Shown here: piece by piece, positions 45,068 to 56,434 of the stretch | Layout of the letters: the number at the start of each line of letters is the position of its first letter | Numbering within the stretch: the stretch's first letter is position 1 | Assembly: GCA_024734495.1 (NCBI GenBank) | Contig: JALMQS010000028.1 | Span: 124,001-188,000, forward strand | DNA from: Forficula auricularia | Lineage: Eukaryota > Arthropoda > Insecta > Dermaptera > Forficulidae | Reading direction: 5' to 3' | DNA: 64,000 nucleotides | Translations under genes and position numbers: made by a program | Notes under the pieces: model-generated | Told to the model about the DNA's origin: nothing | The model's input: the letters and a program-made list of their open reading frames with translations, nothing else | Databases searched by the model: none

Positions 45068-46808
45068 TAGCCCAGTAAATAGAGGGATTTCAGCTTACAT
45101 TAATTGCAGTAATTTTTTTTTAGGATCATTTGCTATGATGTATGCTTTGGGTATGCCAAATCTAAGTTTGCGACCTCAAAAGTGTGGGGGACAACTTTTT
45201 GGGGACCGAAAAACCTCGAAATTTTCGGACTTTTTCCAGTTGTTCGCTTATAACTCGAAAACAGTTCATATTTTGTAAATAACCGTTCTATAGTAAATTA
45301 AAAACGGCAAAATTTCTGCAACGATTAAAAAATATGCAAAATTGTTTTAGTAGTTCTATTTTTAATGGGATCCAAAAAACAGCCCCCGGGATCACTTTTG
45401 AAAATCCCAAAAACTCGCACTTTTTTCGATTTTTTCCCAATTTGACCATGAAGGTGCACGTTTTCGACAAAGATCAAACTATACATTTTTAAGATAGATT
45501 AAATTTGCTACAATTGAAACAAAGTTTCATCTTAATTGGATAATGGTAGCCCGTGCCGAAATGAAGTTGAAATTTTGAAGAATTGTAATTTTTTGCAAAA
45601 GATCGCAGGTTTTCTTTCATAAAATGAAAACCACTTATCTTAGAAACTTGATTCCTATCTCATTCTCTAGGAAATTTTGGTGACTTGAACGTTTATTTAA
45701 ACCACTTTTTTTAAAAACTCTTAGATTTATAAATATTCAGCATTTTCCATGACAGGAAATGATCCATTGTTTCAAACAATCGCAGTTTTTCCTATATAAA
45801 ATGAAAAACACTCATCCTAAAAACATTCTCATTCTCTAGGAAATTTTGATGACTTGAACGTTTATTTGAATCACTTTTTTGATAAAACTCTTAAATTTAT
45901 AGATATCCTGATTTTCTGGAGAGGATATGATCCGAATCCTCAAAAGCGCCATGGAAAATTCTAATATTTATCAATCTAAGAGTTTTATCAAAAAAAGTGC
46001 TTCAAATAAATATTCAAGTCAACAGAATTTCCTAGAGAATGGGACAAAAATCAGGTTTCTAGAATGAGTCGTTTTCATTTCATGCAGGAAAAACTGCCAT
46101 CATTTTCTGTCATGGAAAATGCTGGATATCTATCTATAAATCTAAGAGGGTTAACCAAAAAGTGGTCTAAGTAAATGTTCAAGTCAACAAAATTTCCTAC
46201 AGAATGACATGCGGATAAAGTTTCTAGAATAAGTGGTTTTCATTTTATGAAGGAAAAACTGTGATTTTTTGCAAAATATTTCAGTTTTTTCAAAACTTCA
46301 ACCTCATTGTGGCACGGGTTACCATTAACCAATTAAAATGAAACTTTGCTTAACTTGTAGCAAATTTAATCTAGCTTAAAAATGTATAGAATGATCTTTG
46401 TCAAAAACGTGCTCCTTTATGGTCAAAATAGAAAAAAAATCAAAAAAAAGTAAGAGTTTTTGGGATAGGTATTCAAAAGTGATCTGGGGACTGTTTTTTG
46501 GATCGTCATAAAAAATCGAGCTACTGGACCAATTTTTTATTTTTTTAATCGACGCGAAATTGTGTCCTCTTTAATTTACTATAGAACAGTTATTTATAAA
46601 ATATCGACCATTTTCGAGCTATAAGAGAAAAACTAGAAAAAGTCCGAAAATTTCGAGGTTTTTCGGCCACCGAAAGTTGTCCCCACACTTTCGAGATCGC
46701 AAACTTAGGTTTGGCATACCCACACTATACCAAACTATCCTAGAGAAAAAATTTTTCCCGCAATTAATGTAAGCTCAACCACTTTTTGATCCTCTATTTA
46801 CTGGGCTA
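45068..46808. mobile_element. 1.74-kb inverted-repeat element with internal mirrored subrepeats
   Basis: Tips TAGCCCAGTAAATAGAGG / CCTCTATTTACTGGGCTA, with TTA on both sides (PIF/Harbinger-like TTA or a TA duplication). The arms extend inward for several hundred bases (AAACTTAGGTTTGGCATACC and its complement). The interior holds four diverged ~170-bp subrepeats (AGGAAATTTTGGTGACTTGA / AAGTCAACAAAATTTCCTA), two in each orientation. A fragment of the family is at 1655-2337. No transposase frame. Confidence 0.8.
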
Positions 46809-46811
46809 TTA

Positions 46812-47865
46812 TTATTTATATTTTAATAGTAGGATAGCTCATCTAGCCCTAGCTTGCTGTGATAAGCTTAGTCTTGAAAAATTTTACCACCAGTGTTTCA
46901 AAATCTTTGTAATATCCCTTTCATAACAATGATTATGAAAATAAATAAACTCCAACATACAAATATATTTATTTTTTTGAAGTTACCTAAATACATTAAA
47001 TATAAAGATCAAATTTTTAAACACCCATCTATACTTATTATAATCGGCTTAGCGCGACGACGCCGACGTGAATTTTTTTAATTTTAATATCCACTAATAT
47101 TTCATGACAAATAAAATTTATTAAAATTAGGAAATTTCATTTTTCACCACCTTAAAACTCATTTCCGAATCCAGGGTGCTTAGGCTAGAATGCTGGGCTT
47201 CACAGCCGGATCATATGAAATTGGCAAAAATCTGCAACCGCTCAAAGGTCAACTTAACGACCAATTATAACTGGGAGCAAAGATTTTGTTTCCTCGATAA
47301 TTTTCTGCAAATAGATGTCAGGAGAAGTGAATTCGCGTAATTTTACATGTAATTATTATTTTATCTATCTCGAAGAGATGTGAGGTCTATTATGATTTTC
47401 GCCAATAATCGATTAGACAAAAAATTTGACTAAAAATCTGAGAAACTAATTTTGATGGATACTAAAAGACAAAAATTTTAATTTAATCGAAAATATAAAA
47501 GTTCGAAGTAGGTCGATAAAAACACGAATCGTTCGAATAGCTGTTGATTTGAAATTGAATAATTCTTTGTAATTGGTTTGGAATAATTTCGTAGACCTCT
47601 CGAGTGCTAAACATCTTATTAGACAAGTATGAGGGTTCTCTGCTGCTTAAGCCATTAAAAGTTCGAGTGTAGAATGAGAAGGCATGCGAGGCCGTAAATT
47701 TCTGTTCACTGAAGGATCTCCAATTTAATTAAATGACTTCTTTGATTTGATTACACGCTTTCGTCTCTTGTCATGATAGTTGGAATGCAATGAATATGCC
47801 TATTGATCTACTAACGATAATCCGCCTTTTCAGGGGTTTAGAGAGAGAGGGGGGGAAGAATTTAA
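46812..47865. other. AT-rich stretch, no gene seen
   Basis: Nothing recognisable; small frames lack support. Confidence 0.4.
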
Positions 47866-47871
47866 GGATTG

Positions 47872-48339
47872 TTTAAGCAGATATTCTATTTTATGTCTTG
47901 GATTTCGTCAAAGTATCAGGAATAAAAAGTTTCAGCATATATAAACAGAAATTTTTCTTTCCCTTAGCTATGCTATATGAAATGGATTCAAAATTTCGAA
48001 TTAGATTTTCCACTGAAAATATAGGTACTTTTTAAAATGCGTAGGTAATACCAATTCTAATAATAATACTTTAAGCAGATATTCTATTTTATGGCTTAGA
48101 TTTCGTCAAAGTATCAGGAATAAAAAAGTTTCAGCATATATAATCAGAAATTTTTCTTTCCCTAAACTACCGTCTATCAAAATGGATTCAAAATTTCGAA
48201 TTAGATTTTCCATCGAAAATATAGGTACTTTTTAAAATGCGTAGGTAATACCAATTCTAATAATAATACTTTAAGCAGATATTCTATTTTATGGCTTGGA
48301 TTTTGTCAAAGTATCAGGAATAAAAAGTTTCCGCATATA
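47872..48339. repeat. ~200-bp tandem repeat, third copy interrupted
   Basis: Units start TTTAAGCAGATATTCTATTT at 47872, 48070 and 48270 and contain GTCAAAGTATCAGGAATAAA and AATTTCGAATTAGATTTTCC. The third unit breaks off at GCATATA and resumes at 49593 with TATAATCAGAAATTTTTCTT, the sequence that is continuous in the second unit. Confidence 0.9.
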
Positions 48340-49592
48340 CTGGGTGAGTTTTTTATCTTGAGACAGTCTTATAACTCAAAAACAGTGCATTATATGAAAA
48401 AAAAGTTTCAATTAAAAGTTTATTTATATCGAGGAGGAAACTAAGCTACGCTATTGTTTGACGACCTAGAACAAGCTTTCAAGAGTATTTCAAAAGTCAA
48501 CTTCCGTTTTTTTAAATAGAAACCTATATGTTTCTGTACATATTCTGAATCTACAAAAAAACTGAACAATTTTCTACGAATTATTTTTTTATCCGACATC
48601 AAATAAACAAATGATTAAATCAATTATATCTCAAAAAAAAAATTATAATAATTATTTTTAACAATTATTCAACTTAATTATCAAAAAATAATGATCAAAT
48701 ATTCAATTATTAAATAAATAATTTAATAATAATTAATATTTTAATAATTTTTCGACATTGGTGTGTGATATTCCAGAGTGTATCCCAAGTCTTCTGGATG
48801 AATTCCAGTTCCAATTTCGTTATTTTGGCCTGTTGTAGTTTCTTCGTAGTCTTTACACTTTCTGTTTTTTTTTAACAGATTTACAACTTGATAACATGAA
48901 GCTCGTGAGGGTGTATCCCTGTCAGGAAAACGCTCGGCATCCATTTGTCATTCATATCATAACACTTGTTCCACATTCACCCCATAAATTAAGACTATTT
49001 CAATTCTATGTTCAACAAAAAATGCTCCATTTTTATTATGGAAATACAATATAACTATCTACCGGATTGACACGAGAAATAAATTTTTTTAAGCACAAGA
49101 ATTTTAAAAAGATCTATTAAGTAGAAAATAATCTCTTAAATATGTGTATAATGAAGTCTTAAGATCATTATAAACACTTATTTTCATCGTTGTGACTCTT
49201 CAATTTAATAATCAATTATTTAATAATTAATTATTTAACCATTATTATTTGATAATTAAGTTAAATAATTGTTAAAAATAATTATTAAGATTATTTTCTG
49301 AGATCTAATTGATTTAATCATTTGTTTATTTAATGTCGGATAAAAAAATAGTTCCTATGAAAGTTGTTCAGCTTTTTTTCCTTGAAGATTAAGGATCCGT
49401 AAAGAAATATATAGGTTTCTATTTAAAAAACAGAAGTTGACCTTGAAATACCCTTGAAAGTTTGTTCTAGGTCGTCAAACAATAGCGTAGTTTAGTTTCC
49501 CCTCTATATAAATAAACTTTTATTTGAAACTTTTTCATATAATGCACTGTTTCTGAGTTATCAGACTGTCTCAAGATAAAAAACACACCCGG
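48340..49592. mobile_element. 1.25-kb foldback with TA target duplication
   Basis: Inserted into the third unit of a tandem array; the second unit serves as the empty site, giving a TA duplication. The ends CTGGGTGAGTTTTTTATCTT / CCGGGTGTGTTTTTTATCTT are inverted and extend into ~400-bp arms (TTGTTTGACGACCTAGAACA and its complement), around a ~420-bp loop. The TA target suggests a Tc1/mariner-type origin. No transposase frame. Confidence 0.9.
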
Positions 49593-49619
49593 TATAATCA
49601 GAAATTTTTCTTTCCGAAC

Positions 49620-50675
49620 AAAAAAGAGATTGAGAATCACTGATCTAAACAACCAAGTATCAATCAATTTTAAAAGTATATTATTATCAACAACTTGAAG
49701 CAATTTTCCCTTGAGTAATTAGTAAAGTATTTAGTTGGTAGCGGCCATTTAGATGACTAATTGCCGGCAATTGCTTGACTAAATGGATCTTTACTGACAC
49801 GACTTGGGACCTTCATAATGAGAAAGTTTTGCCTGAACCATTGGCGACCCTGCATTATTCATGCACAGTACTGTCTAAGGATAAGAAATAAACCGAAGGC
49901 TGTGTCTTTTGCTTGATTTGTATAAAAATACGCATTTCGGTTTCGAATGCTTTCCTTTCGTCTGCTGTCTAATAAAAATATTTCTCACGAATATTTAATA
50001 GCATTTCGGTTTTTAGTTACAAATGAAATTACTTCGTGGGAAAACCTATCTTGTTATATATTAATTAAAATTGTTTTTTACATTTTGATTAAATGGACTT
50101 AAAAACATGCAAGAATTTACACAGTAGATTTTCCGAGTGCTTAAAATTATTAAAAGTTTTTTGGCATATTCATATTTAGAAATGAATATTTTAAACTATA
50201 TATTTTTCTGTATGACATCGTGTCTAGACTGAATTCTAATAACCATGGTAACTTGGAAACGATTGATTGTGCACTATTCTAGAGACTTCGTTTCCGATGG
50301 TTTTTATGTTTGAATTAATTAAATTTTTTAATTGATTCCAACGCCTCTAGAACATGAGCTATCTTTTAGTGAAATAATTATTTCAATATGGTCAATAGTG
50401 CTTACTCTGGGAAAAATAGATCTACATATATATAAAATATGAATATAAACTTATTTCTGAATGAAAAATGGCGATAAAAATGGCATATATTCCCAAAATG
50501 TTACAAAGAGTGTACCGAGTATTAGAAAAAATTATTTTTTTCACTAGTTTAATTTGATTTGATTTAATTATATTCTAGGAAAATTATATTCTTTTTAATA
50601 AGAAAAAGTCCGATTTTATGTTTATAAATGGTGTAATAATAGTTTTTCACCATAAAATTATAAATGCAGTTTACT
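49620..50675. other. AT-rich stretch, no gene seen
   Basis: No recognised repeat or coding frame. Confidence 0.4.
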
Positions 50676-50977
50676 ATCTAGAACAGGGGTGTCCAACCTT
50701 TTAGCCTACATGGGCCACATTTGAAGAAATCAAATTGTCTCGGGTCGCAGATATATTCTAATTCTATTGATATTTGTTAAACAAAAAAAGAAAGTTAATA
50801 ATGTAGAATAATGATATCCACCATGACAAAGTAACAAAAATTGCATAGCACAACAATTTTTGAGTCCTTTTCCTTCATTTTGTCTTTAAATCAATTAGTA
50901 CTTAAAAAATTTTAATTACTGAACTAATAAATACGAGTATTTTAGTAAATGGAAATATGAGATGAAGAATAATTTTT

Positions 50978-52557
50978 AACCGACTTCAAAAAAGGAAGAG
51001 GTTCTCAATTCAAATGATTTTTTTTGTGTCTATGTTACCTGATATCTTCGCCAATTGCGAACCGATTTTGATGATTTTTTTGCATTGGGTTCAGTCTAGT
51101 TTCCGATTGGTTAAGGAAGTTCTTTCACAAATGCAAAAATTCAAGAAGTCTTTGAAACTTGGAATATAAGTCATTAAAAGCATAATACACATACTGTTTA
51201 AATTTGAAGACGATTTACCACACCAAACATGAAATAATTGCAATTAAAAATGACATTTTTCACATAGAGTAGATAGGAAAAGGGTGGGGTATATGATCAT
51301 TATTTAATTTTTTTTCATTGAAAGACTTTCACCATCTTGATGAAAAACTAATATTTGTTAGAATAATATATTCGGAGTAACTTAAAAAAAAATCGAAATT
51401 ACTTACCACGTAGTTTTGATAAAAAACAAAAAAAAAACATATTTGACGACTATTTTTAGTGGAGGGGATATAAGCACAATGGCTTCGAAACGACCGGCAA
51501 GTATGTGTGTATCTATATAGAGATTTCGTAGTGTGAGTGGACAGTCAGGTAAAGAAAAAATACCCTAAAATTTTAGTTCCTTTCATATTTATAGAGTGGT
51601 TAAGAGGCTAAAACTTTTGGCGTGGATTGTCACGAAAGAACCTCCTTAAAATATAAATTTCATTGGTAGGTATTGGACCTTTTTTGTTATGTTTGTTCAG
51701 GCATAACTTCTTTGTTTATGAACCGATTTTAATCATTCTTTCTGCGTTTGGATCAGTATAGCTCCAGATACCTAACTATTTATTTAGTTATTTATTTTAT
51801 GTATGTTCAGCGAGAACTTTTTGCTACGTGGACCGATTTCGATGATTCTTTTTTTATTGGAAAGTGGGTACCTTATGGGTGGTCCCATATTAATTCAAGT
51901 TCTGATGATATGATCGATGATGAAATAACGTAAATCTCCAATTCTTATGAGCAAATAATCAAGATTATAATAAATACAATCTTTTATAAAAAAAATATTA
52001 AAACATTCATTTAAAACCCCCTAAAGTTTCGAGATAATTTGTCTATTTTATTATCATTTTCTGATTCCGACGCTTTCTCTTACGAGATGCATGCAAGGTA
52101 TTATATTAAGCCACTATTAATAACATCACTAAAAAGAGAAAAATAATAATATTTATAAAAAAATAAAAATAAAACCGACTTCAAAAAAACTAAATGCAAC
52201 AAATAAAATAATAAGAACTCAAAAATCAAATAAAAACCACTAAAAGATATAAAATAATTATCTTATTTAGTTACAACTAAAGGACGAAATATTTATATAA
52301 AATCACTTTTTGAAGTCGGTGCTAAACAAACTATATAAGCGAGGTACCCGCCAAACGTACTAAGTAAAATCCGTCAAGTTCGATTCATAAAATGTATATT
52401 TTTGGCACCGACTTCAAAAAGTGATTTCATGTTGATATTTCGTCGTTTAGTTGTAACTAAATAAGATAATTATTTTATACCTTTTAGTGTATTTTATTTT
52501 ATTTTTGAGTTCTTATTATTTTGTTTGTTGCGTTTAGTTTTTTTGAAGTCGGTTTTA
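50978..52557 (+). mobile_element. ACCGACTTC element, full arrangement, interrupted
   Basis: Starts AACCGACTTCAAAAAAGGAA and ends TTTTTTGAAGTCGGTTTT. The order is: outer unit (CTATGTTACCTGATATCTTC), mid-region (AAGTTCTGATGATATGATCG, TAACGTAAATCTCCAATTCT), then the inner palindrome with the TACTAAGTAAAATCCGTC loop. The copy at 55461-56372 has the same order on the opposite strand, so this may be the family's complete unit. Confidence 0.8.
51115..51645. mobile_element. MITE with TTAA target duplication
   Basis: Ends GGAAGTTCTTTC / GAAAGAACCTCC are inverted, and TTAA lies on both sides (51111-51114 and 51646-51649), the piggyBac-type target. It splits the ACCGACTTC element after CTAGTTTCCGATTGG; in other copies the sequence continues uninterrupted. 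No coding frame. Confidence 0.7.
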
Positions 52558-53089
52558 TTTTTGTTATAAAAATTATTAAATATTCGAGACTTCATTAATT
52601 TTTTACCTGATAGTTGAGCTTATAATTTTTTCTTGTAGTGAATTTAATTCTTGAAAATTCACGTAAGTACCTATGTAAATTCATATTTCTAAAAGGGGAA
52701 TAAATATTGTGAAGCCAAGAGTATTTGTTTCATGGTAGATAATTTTTGTATAATTCTAATAAAGAGATATTTTAAAATTTTTCTTTCGGTTCACTGTCTG
52801 TTTGCAGTTCCATAAGAAATGTCTGCAGGAAAAATATTAATATCTAATAAAAATGTATTCAAAATATGCCAAAATTGTGATTTTTCGAAAATCTTGAAAT
52901 ATTTTTTCACATTCAAAATTGAAATTCTTCCTTTATTCTTAAAAAAATTTTGGGGAGATTTTCCATTTCTTCTTATTTTAGAAAGAGCCCTGGTATACTG
53001 ATTATATTTTGGAATATCTGGTTCAAAAGGCAGAAAATATTTTTTGAATTATTCTATTGAGATTTTAAGAGGATGTTATTGTATAGCCA

Positions 53090-53460
53090 TAAATGAACAA
53101 TTTAGAGTATATTTAAGTTATTAATAATTATTAAGGCAGCTCTAGTGTACCGAGTCTTGATATAGTTTTTACTTTTTTATTATTTAATGTGCGGCTGAGC
53201 GATTCATTCATTAGAATCTGATAAATGAAAATAATTACAAAGAGCGCGGAAAGAATCATCTCTCTATCTTTAGAGATAACATGTATTGTAAGCATGCCTG
53301 AAACTGGTCTGGACTTGTAAGTGGGTTCCACTTACAAGAATAGACCTGTTTCAGACTATTAGAGATTAATTTCTTAATTTCTATTACTCTAGAAATGGCC
53401 TTTTGCACTCGGACCAAAACGATACTCGTTAGAGAGAGAGAGAATATTCAATTAGACTTA
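53090..53460. repeat. Segment of the hAT element shared with 3040-3415
   Basis: Same ordered blocks as at 3040-3415, with an extra ~25-bp partly palindromic insert near 53315 (AAGTGGGTTCCACTT). Confidence 0.7.
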
Positions 53461-53766
53461 ATTAAAATTCAGACAAAAATCTACAAAAGAAATTACTTGT
53501 TGAGGCTTTAACTTGAAAGCGCACCGACTCTTGAAAAGTTTTTATTTTTTCTTCTATTTTTTGTATTTTTAATGGCGTTTCCATTTCTTTTCATTTTAGA
53601 AAGAAAAAAATATTATAACGTCAAATTGTATCAGATATGTTTTCCAGAAAGTACATAAAAATCTTTAAGGAAGCTTATAATTTTATTTCGGGCCGCATTC
53701 ATTACAGTGCTGGGCCGCGGGTTTGACATCCCTGATCTAGAAACTACTCATGAACCATATTTATGG

Positions 53767-53885
53767 TAAATACTCTTTTTTTTTTTTTTTTTTTAATGCA
53801 ATCGAATGCAAGAAGGGGTGCACCAGTAAAGATGCAGCTCCTATAGATCTCGAAAGACCCTTGCATTACCGAAGAGAAGGGAAAG
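53767..53885 (-). repeat. Retroelement 3' tail with poly(A), related to the neighbouring LINE
   Basis: The plus strand shows a poly(T) run, then AATGCAATCGAATGCAAGAA and GGGGTGCACCAGTAAAGATG. This resembles the 3' end of the LINE just downstream (AATGATATTGATGTGAGAAG, GAGATACACCAGAAGG) but is clearly diverged. A second, older family member truncated at about 53885. Confidence 0.6.
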
Positions 53886-53928
53886 TTGATTAAGTAAGAG
53901 GGTTTTTTTTTTTTTTTTTTTTTTTTTA

Positions 53929-54155
53929 ATGATATTGATGTGAGAAGGAGATACACCAGAAGGCGGATCCCCTAAAGGCCTGTATGGGTTGGCCCCTCCA
54001 TCGTGAAAAGAACAGAGTAGAAGGAAAAGAAGCCGGGATCACGAGCCAATCTCAGAAACATAGATACAATTCAATATCCAATTTACTAAGGTTTTAGGGG
54101 CTTCGAGCAGTGATAAATTCTCCGCGTGATAAATTGGGTTAAATTTATCTCCCAC
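53929..54155 (-). other. LINE 3' UTR, identical in layout to the SINE tail
   Basis: Runs from the stop codon at 54156-54158 to CATCAATATCATT, then a poly(A) tail (poly(T) at 53905-53928). Blocks include CACTGCTCGAAGCCCCTAAA, GGCTCGTGATCCCGGCTTCT and TCTGGTGTATCTCCTTCTCA, all present in the SINE at 5736-5973 in the same order. Confidence 0.88.
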
Positions 54156-54917
54156 TTAATAATATAAAGGGTGTAGACGTAGGTGTCTATCCACCCCGGC
54201 TTTGAAGGTTTGAAGATTATAGGTGCTGGGAAAGATGGAGGCTGGGAGAGAGTTCCAGTTCCTTGAAGTCATGGGGATATATGTATTGGCGAATGAAGTG
54301 GTCCGGCACTTTTCCAATTTGACCGCGAAAGAGTGTTGGGAGTCGGCAAAACGCGTGCTACGTGCAAAGCATGCTTTGGGGGGAATTATTGATTTTATCT
54401 CATCAGAGCACCTGCCGTGATAGTATCTATAGAAAAGGGAAAGGGCAGAGACATTTCTTCGATGAGCCAGCGAGTCGAGGGAGTCAGTGAGGGTAGAATC
54501 GTTAATTAGCCTGACGGCTCGTTTCTGAATTGCATCCAGGGTAGCAAGAGAATATTTTGAGGCTCCTCTCCATAGATGAGAGCCGTATTCGAGACAGGGG
54601 CGGATTTGGGCCTTGTAGATGGTGAGAAGTTGTGGGAGTTTGTAAAATCGCTTAGACCTGAATAAGAAGCCAATCTTCCTTGCTGCAGATTTCGCCACAG
54701 AGGAGATCTGTTCATTCCAAGACAGGTCAGATGCGACAGAGACGCCCAATAGGCTGTCACACATTTTCAGGGTATTCGAATCGAAGTGAATATCAGGGAA
54801 ATCTTTATTTTCGCGCCTAGAAATTAGACAACATTGAGTCTTGTTTGAATTAAAGTTAACTAAATTTTGAGAGCCCCATTTATTCAGTTTGTCTAGATCG
54901 AGAGTAATCAATAGCAA
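54156..54917 (-). pseudogene. LINE ORF2 C-terminal fragment (CR1/Jockey group)
   Basis: The 253-residue frame reads LDKLNKWGSQNLVNFNSNKT, then KTQCCLISRRE, GVSVASDLSWNEQI, YKAQIRPCLEYGSHLWRGAS, RRNVSALSLFYRYYHG and SRNWNSLPASIFP. This is the thumb/C-terminal region of CR1- or Jockey-group LINE reverse transcriptases. The frame is intact to a natural stop, but the endonuclease and the RT palm are missing: the homology begins abruptly at about 54910, a 5' truncation. The start codon shown is only the first in-frame Met. Directly followed by its 3' UTR and poly(A). A decayed copy of the same family lies at 28383-28790. Confidence 0.9.
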
Positions 54918-54929
54918 AAATAGTTAAAA

Positions 54930-55460
54930 AATTCATTTTCATGCGAACGAACTAAGCAAAGTGTTTCTGATTATTTTTGGTTTTAAAAGTTTATTTTTAA
55001 AAAAGCCTATTTGCGTGTTTATTTTTAAGAGTTAAGGTGTCCTCTTCTGGGTGCAAATATGTATACAATCATATACTCGCAAATAAATTAATATCTTTTG
55101 AAATACACCTTAAGTTTCAAGTTACATGATGTGCCTGATGAAAAAAAGAAACCCTATCGAAGATACATAGTTAGTCCTACCACTAGGCTCTTCAAGATTC
55201 TCAACCATACCAGCCGACTAGAGTATATATCTTGTATCATGGTTTTCCAAATAAACCTTTTCCAATGCAAAGCATGTTTATTTGTTGGACACTATAGCTT
55301 CGAAGGCTCTAATTTCATCTTCCGTTTTTTGTTTATAAATAGTTTTTTTTTCTTGAATGAAGATTCGTTTGTATGAGTGAGTTGGGCTATTCGGATATTA
55401 ATACTATATTTATTTGCATCAAGCAGGAGATATCATCTTTAATTTATCTACTCTTATATT
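54930..55460. other. AT-rich; foldback-family remnant
   Basis: CACTATAGCTTCGAAGGCTC near 55289 matches the CTATAGTTTCGAAGGC end of the 10.9/21.9-kb foldbacks, and TATTTGCATCAAGCAGGAGA near 55410 belongs to the AAACAAAGAGG family. The 92-codon frame across this stretch is not supported. Confidence 0.5.
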
Positions 55461-56372
55461 TGGTTTGTCCATCTGATTGTAGCTACAATTTTTAATAATA
55501 ACTTAAAAATAAAATAAAATCCACTAAAAGGTATAAAATAATTATCTTATTTAGTTACAACTAAACGACGAAATATTAACATGAAATTAGAGCGTACTCG
55601 CCAAACGTACTAAGTAAGATCCGTTAAGCGCGATTCATAAAATGTATATGTTTGGCACCGACTTCAAAAAGTAATTTCATGTTAATATTTCGTCGTTTAG
55701 TTGTAACTAAATAAAATAATTATTTTATACCTTTTAGTGGATTTTATTTTATTTTTAAGTTATTATTATTTTATTTGTTGCATTTAAGTTTTTTGAAGTC
55801 GGTTTTATTTTTTTATAAAATTATTTTTAAATTTCTCTTTTTAGTGATGTTATTAATAGTGACTTAATATAATACCTTGCATGTATCTCGTAATAGAAAG
55901 CGTCAGGCGAATGAATCAGAAAATGATAATAAAATTCAATTCATAAATATAGAAATTGTCTCGAAACGTTTACGGGTTTTAAATGAATGTTATAAGATTT
56001 TTTTTATAAAAGATTTTATTTATCATAATTTCGATTATTTGCTCATAAGAATTGGAGATTTACGTTATTTCGTCGTTGATCATATCATCAGAACTTGACC
56101 AAATTAATATGCACTATCCCTAAGATACCCCCTTTCCAATAAAAAAAGGATCATCGAAATCGGTTCATAAACAAAGAAGTTAGGCCTGAACAAACATAAC
56201 ACAAAAGGTCTAATACCAATGAAAAAAAACGGGACAATCGGAAGCTAGACTGAACCCAATGCATAAAAAACCATCAAAATCGGTTCACAATTGGCGGAGA
56301 TATGAGGTAACATAGACACACAAAAAAAAATCAGTTGAATAGAGAACCTCCTCCTTTTTTGAAGTCGGTTAA
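55461..56372 (-). mobile_element. ACCGACTTC element, full arrangement
   Basis: The reverse orientation of the 50978-52557 order: inner palindrome (about 55461-55810), mid-region (CATCAGAACTTGACCAAATT), then the outer unit ending CCTCCTTTTTTGAAGTCGG. The left arm of the inner palindrome has a deletion (after ACATGAAATTA, 55590). Confidence 0.8.
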
Positions 56373-56434
56373 AAATGAACTATATTTTTAATTGATAATG
56401 AAACTCTCTTCTACTTTCAATAATTTTTAATAAT

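Larger units (their letters stand above)
50684..53734. mobile_element. hAT element (3.05 kb), non-autonomous, with nested insertions
   Basis: The ends CAGGGGTGTCCAACC and GGTTTGACATCCCTG are inverted (13/15). The 8-bp target duplication ATCTAGAA is perfect (50676-50683 and 53735-53742). The interior is a nest: an ACCGACTTC element at 50978-52557, itself carrying a TTAA-flanked insertion. The remaining hAT-derived sequence resembles 26794-27410. No transposase frame. Confidence 0.92.
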
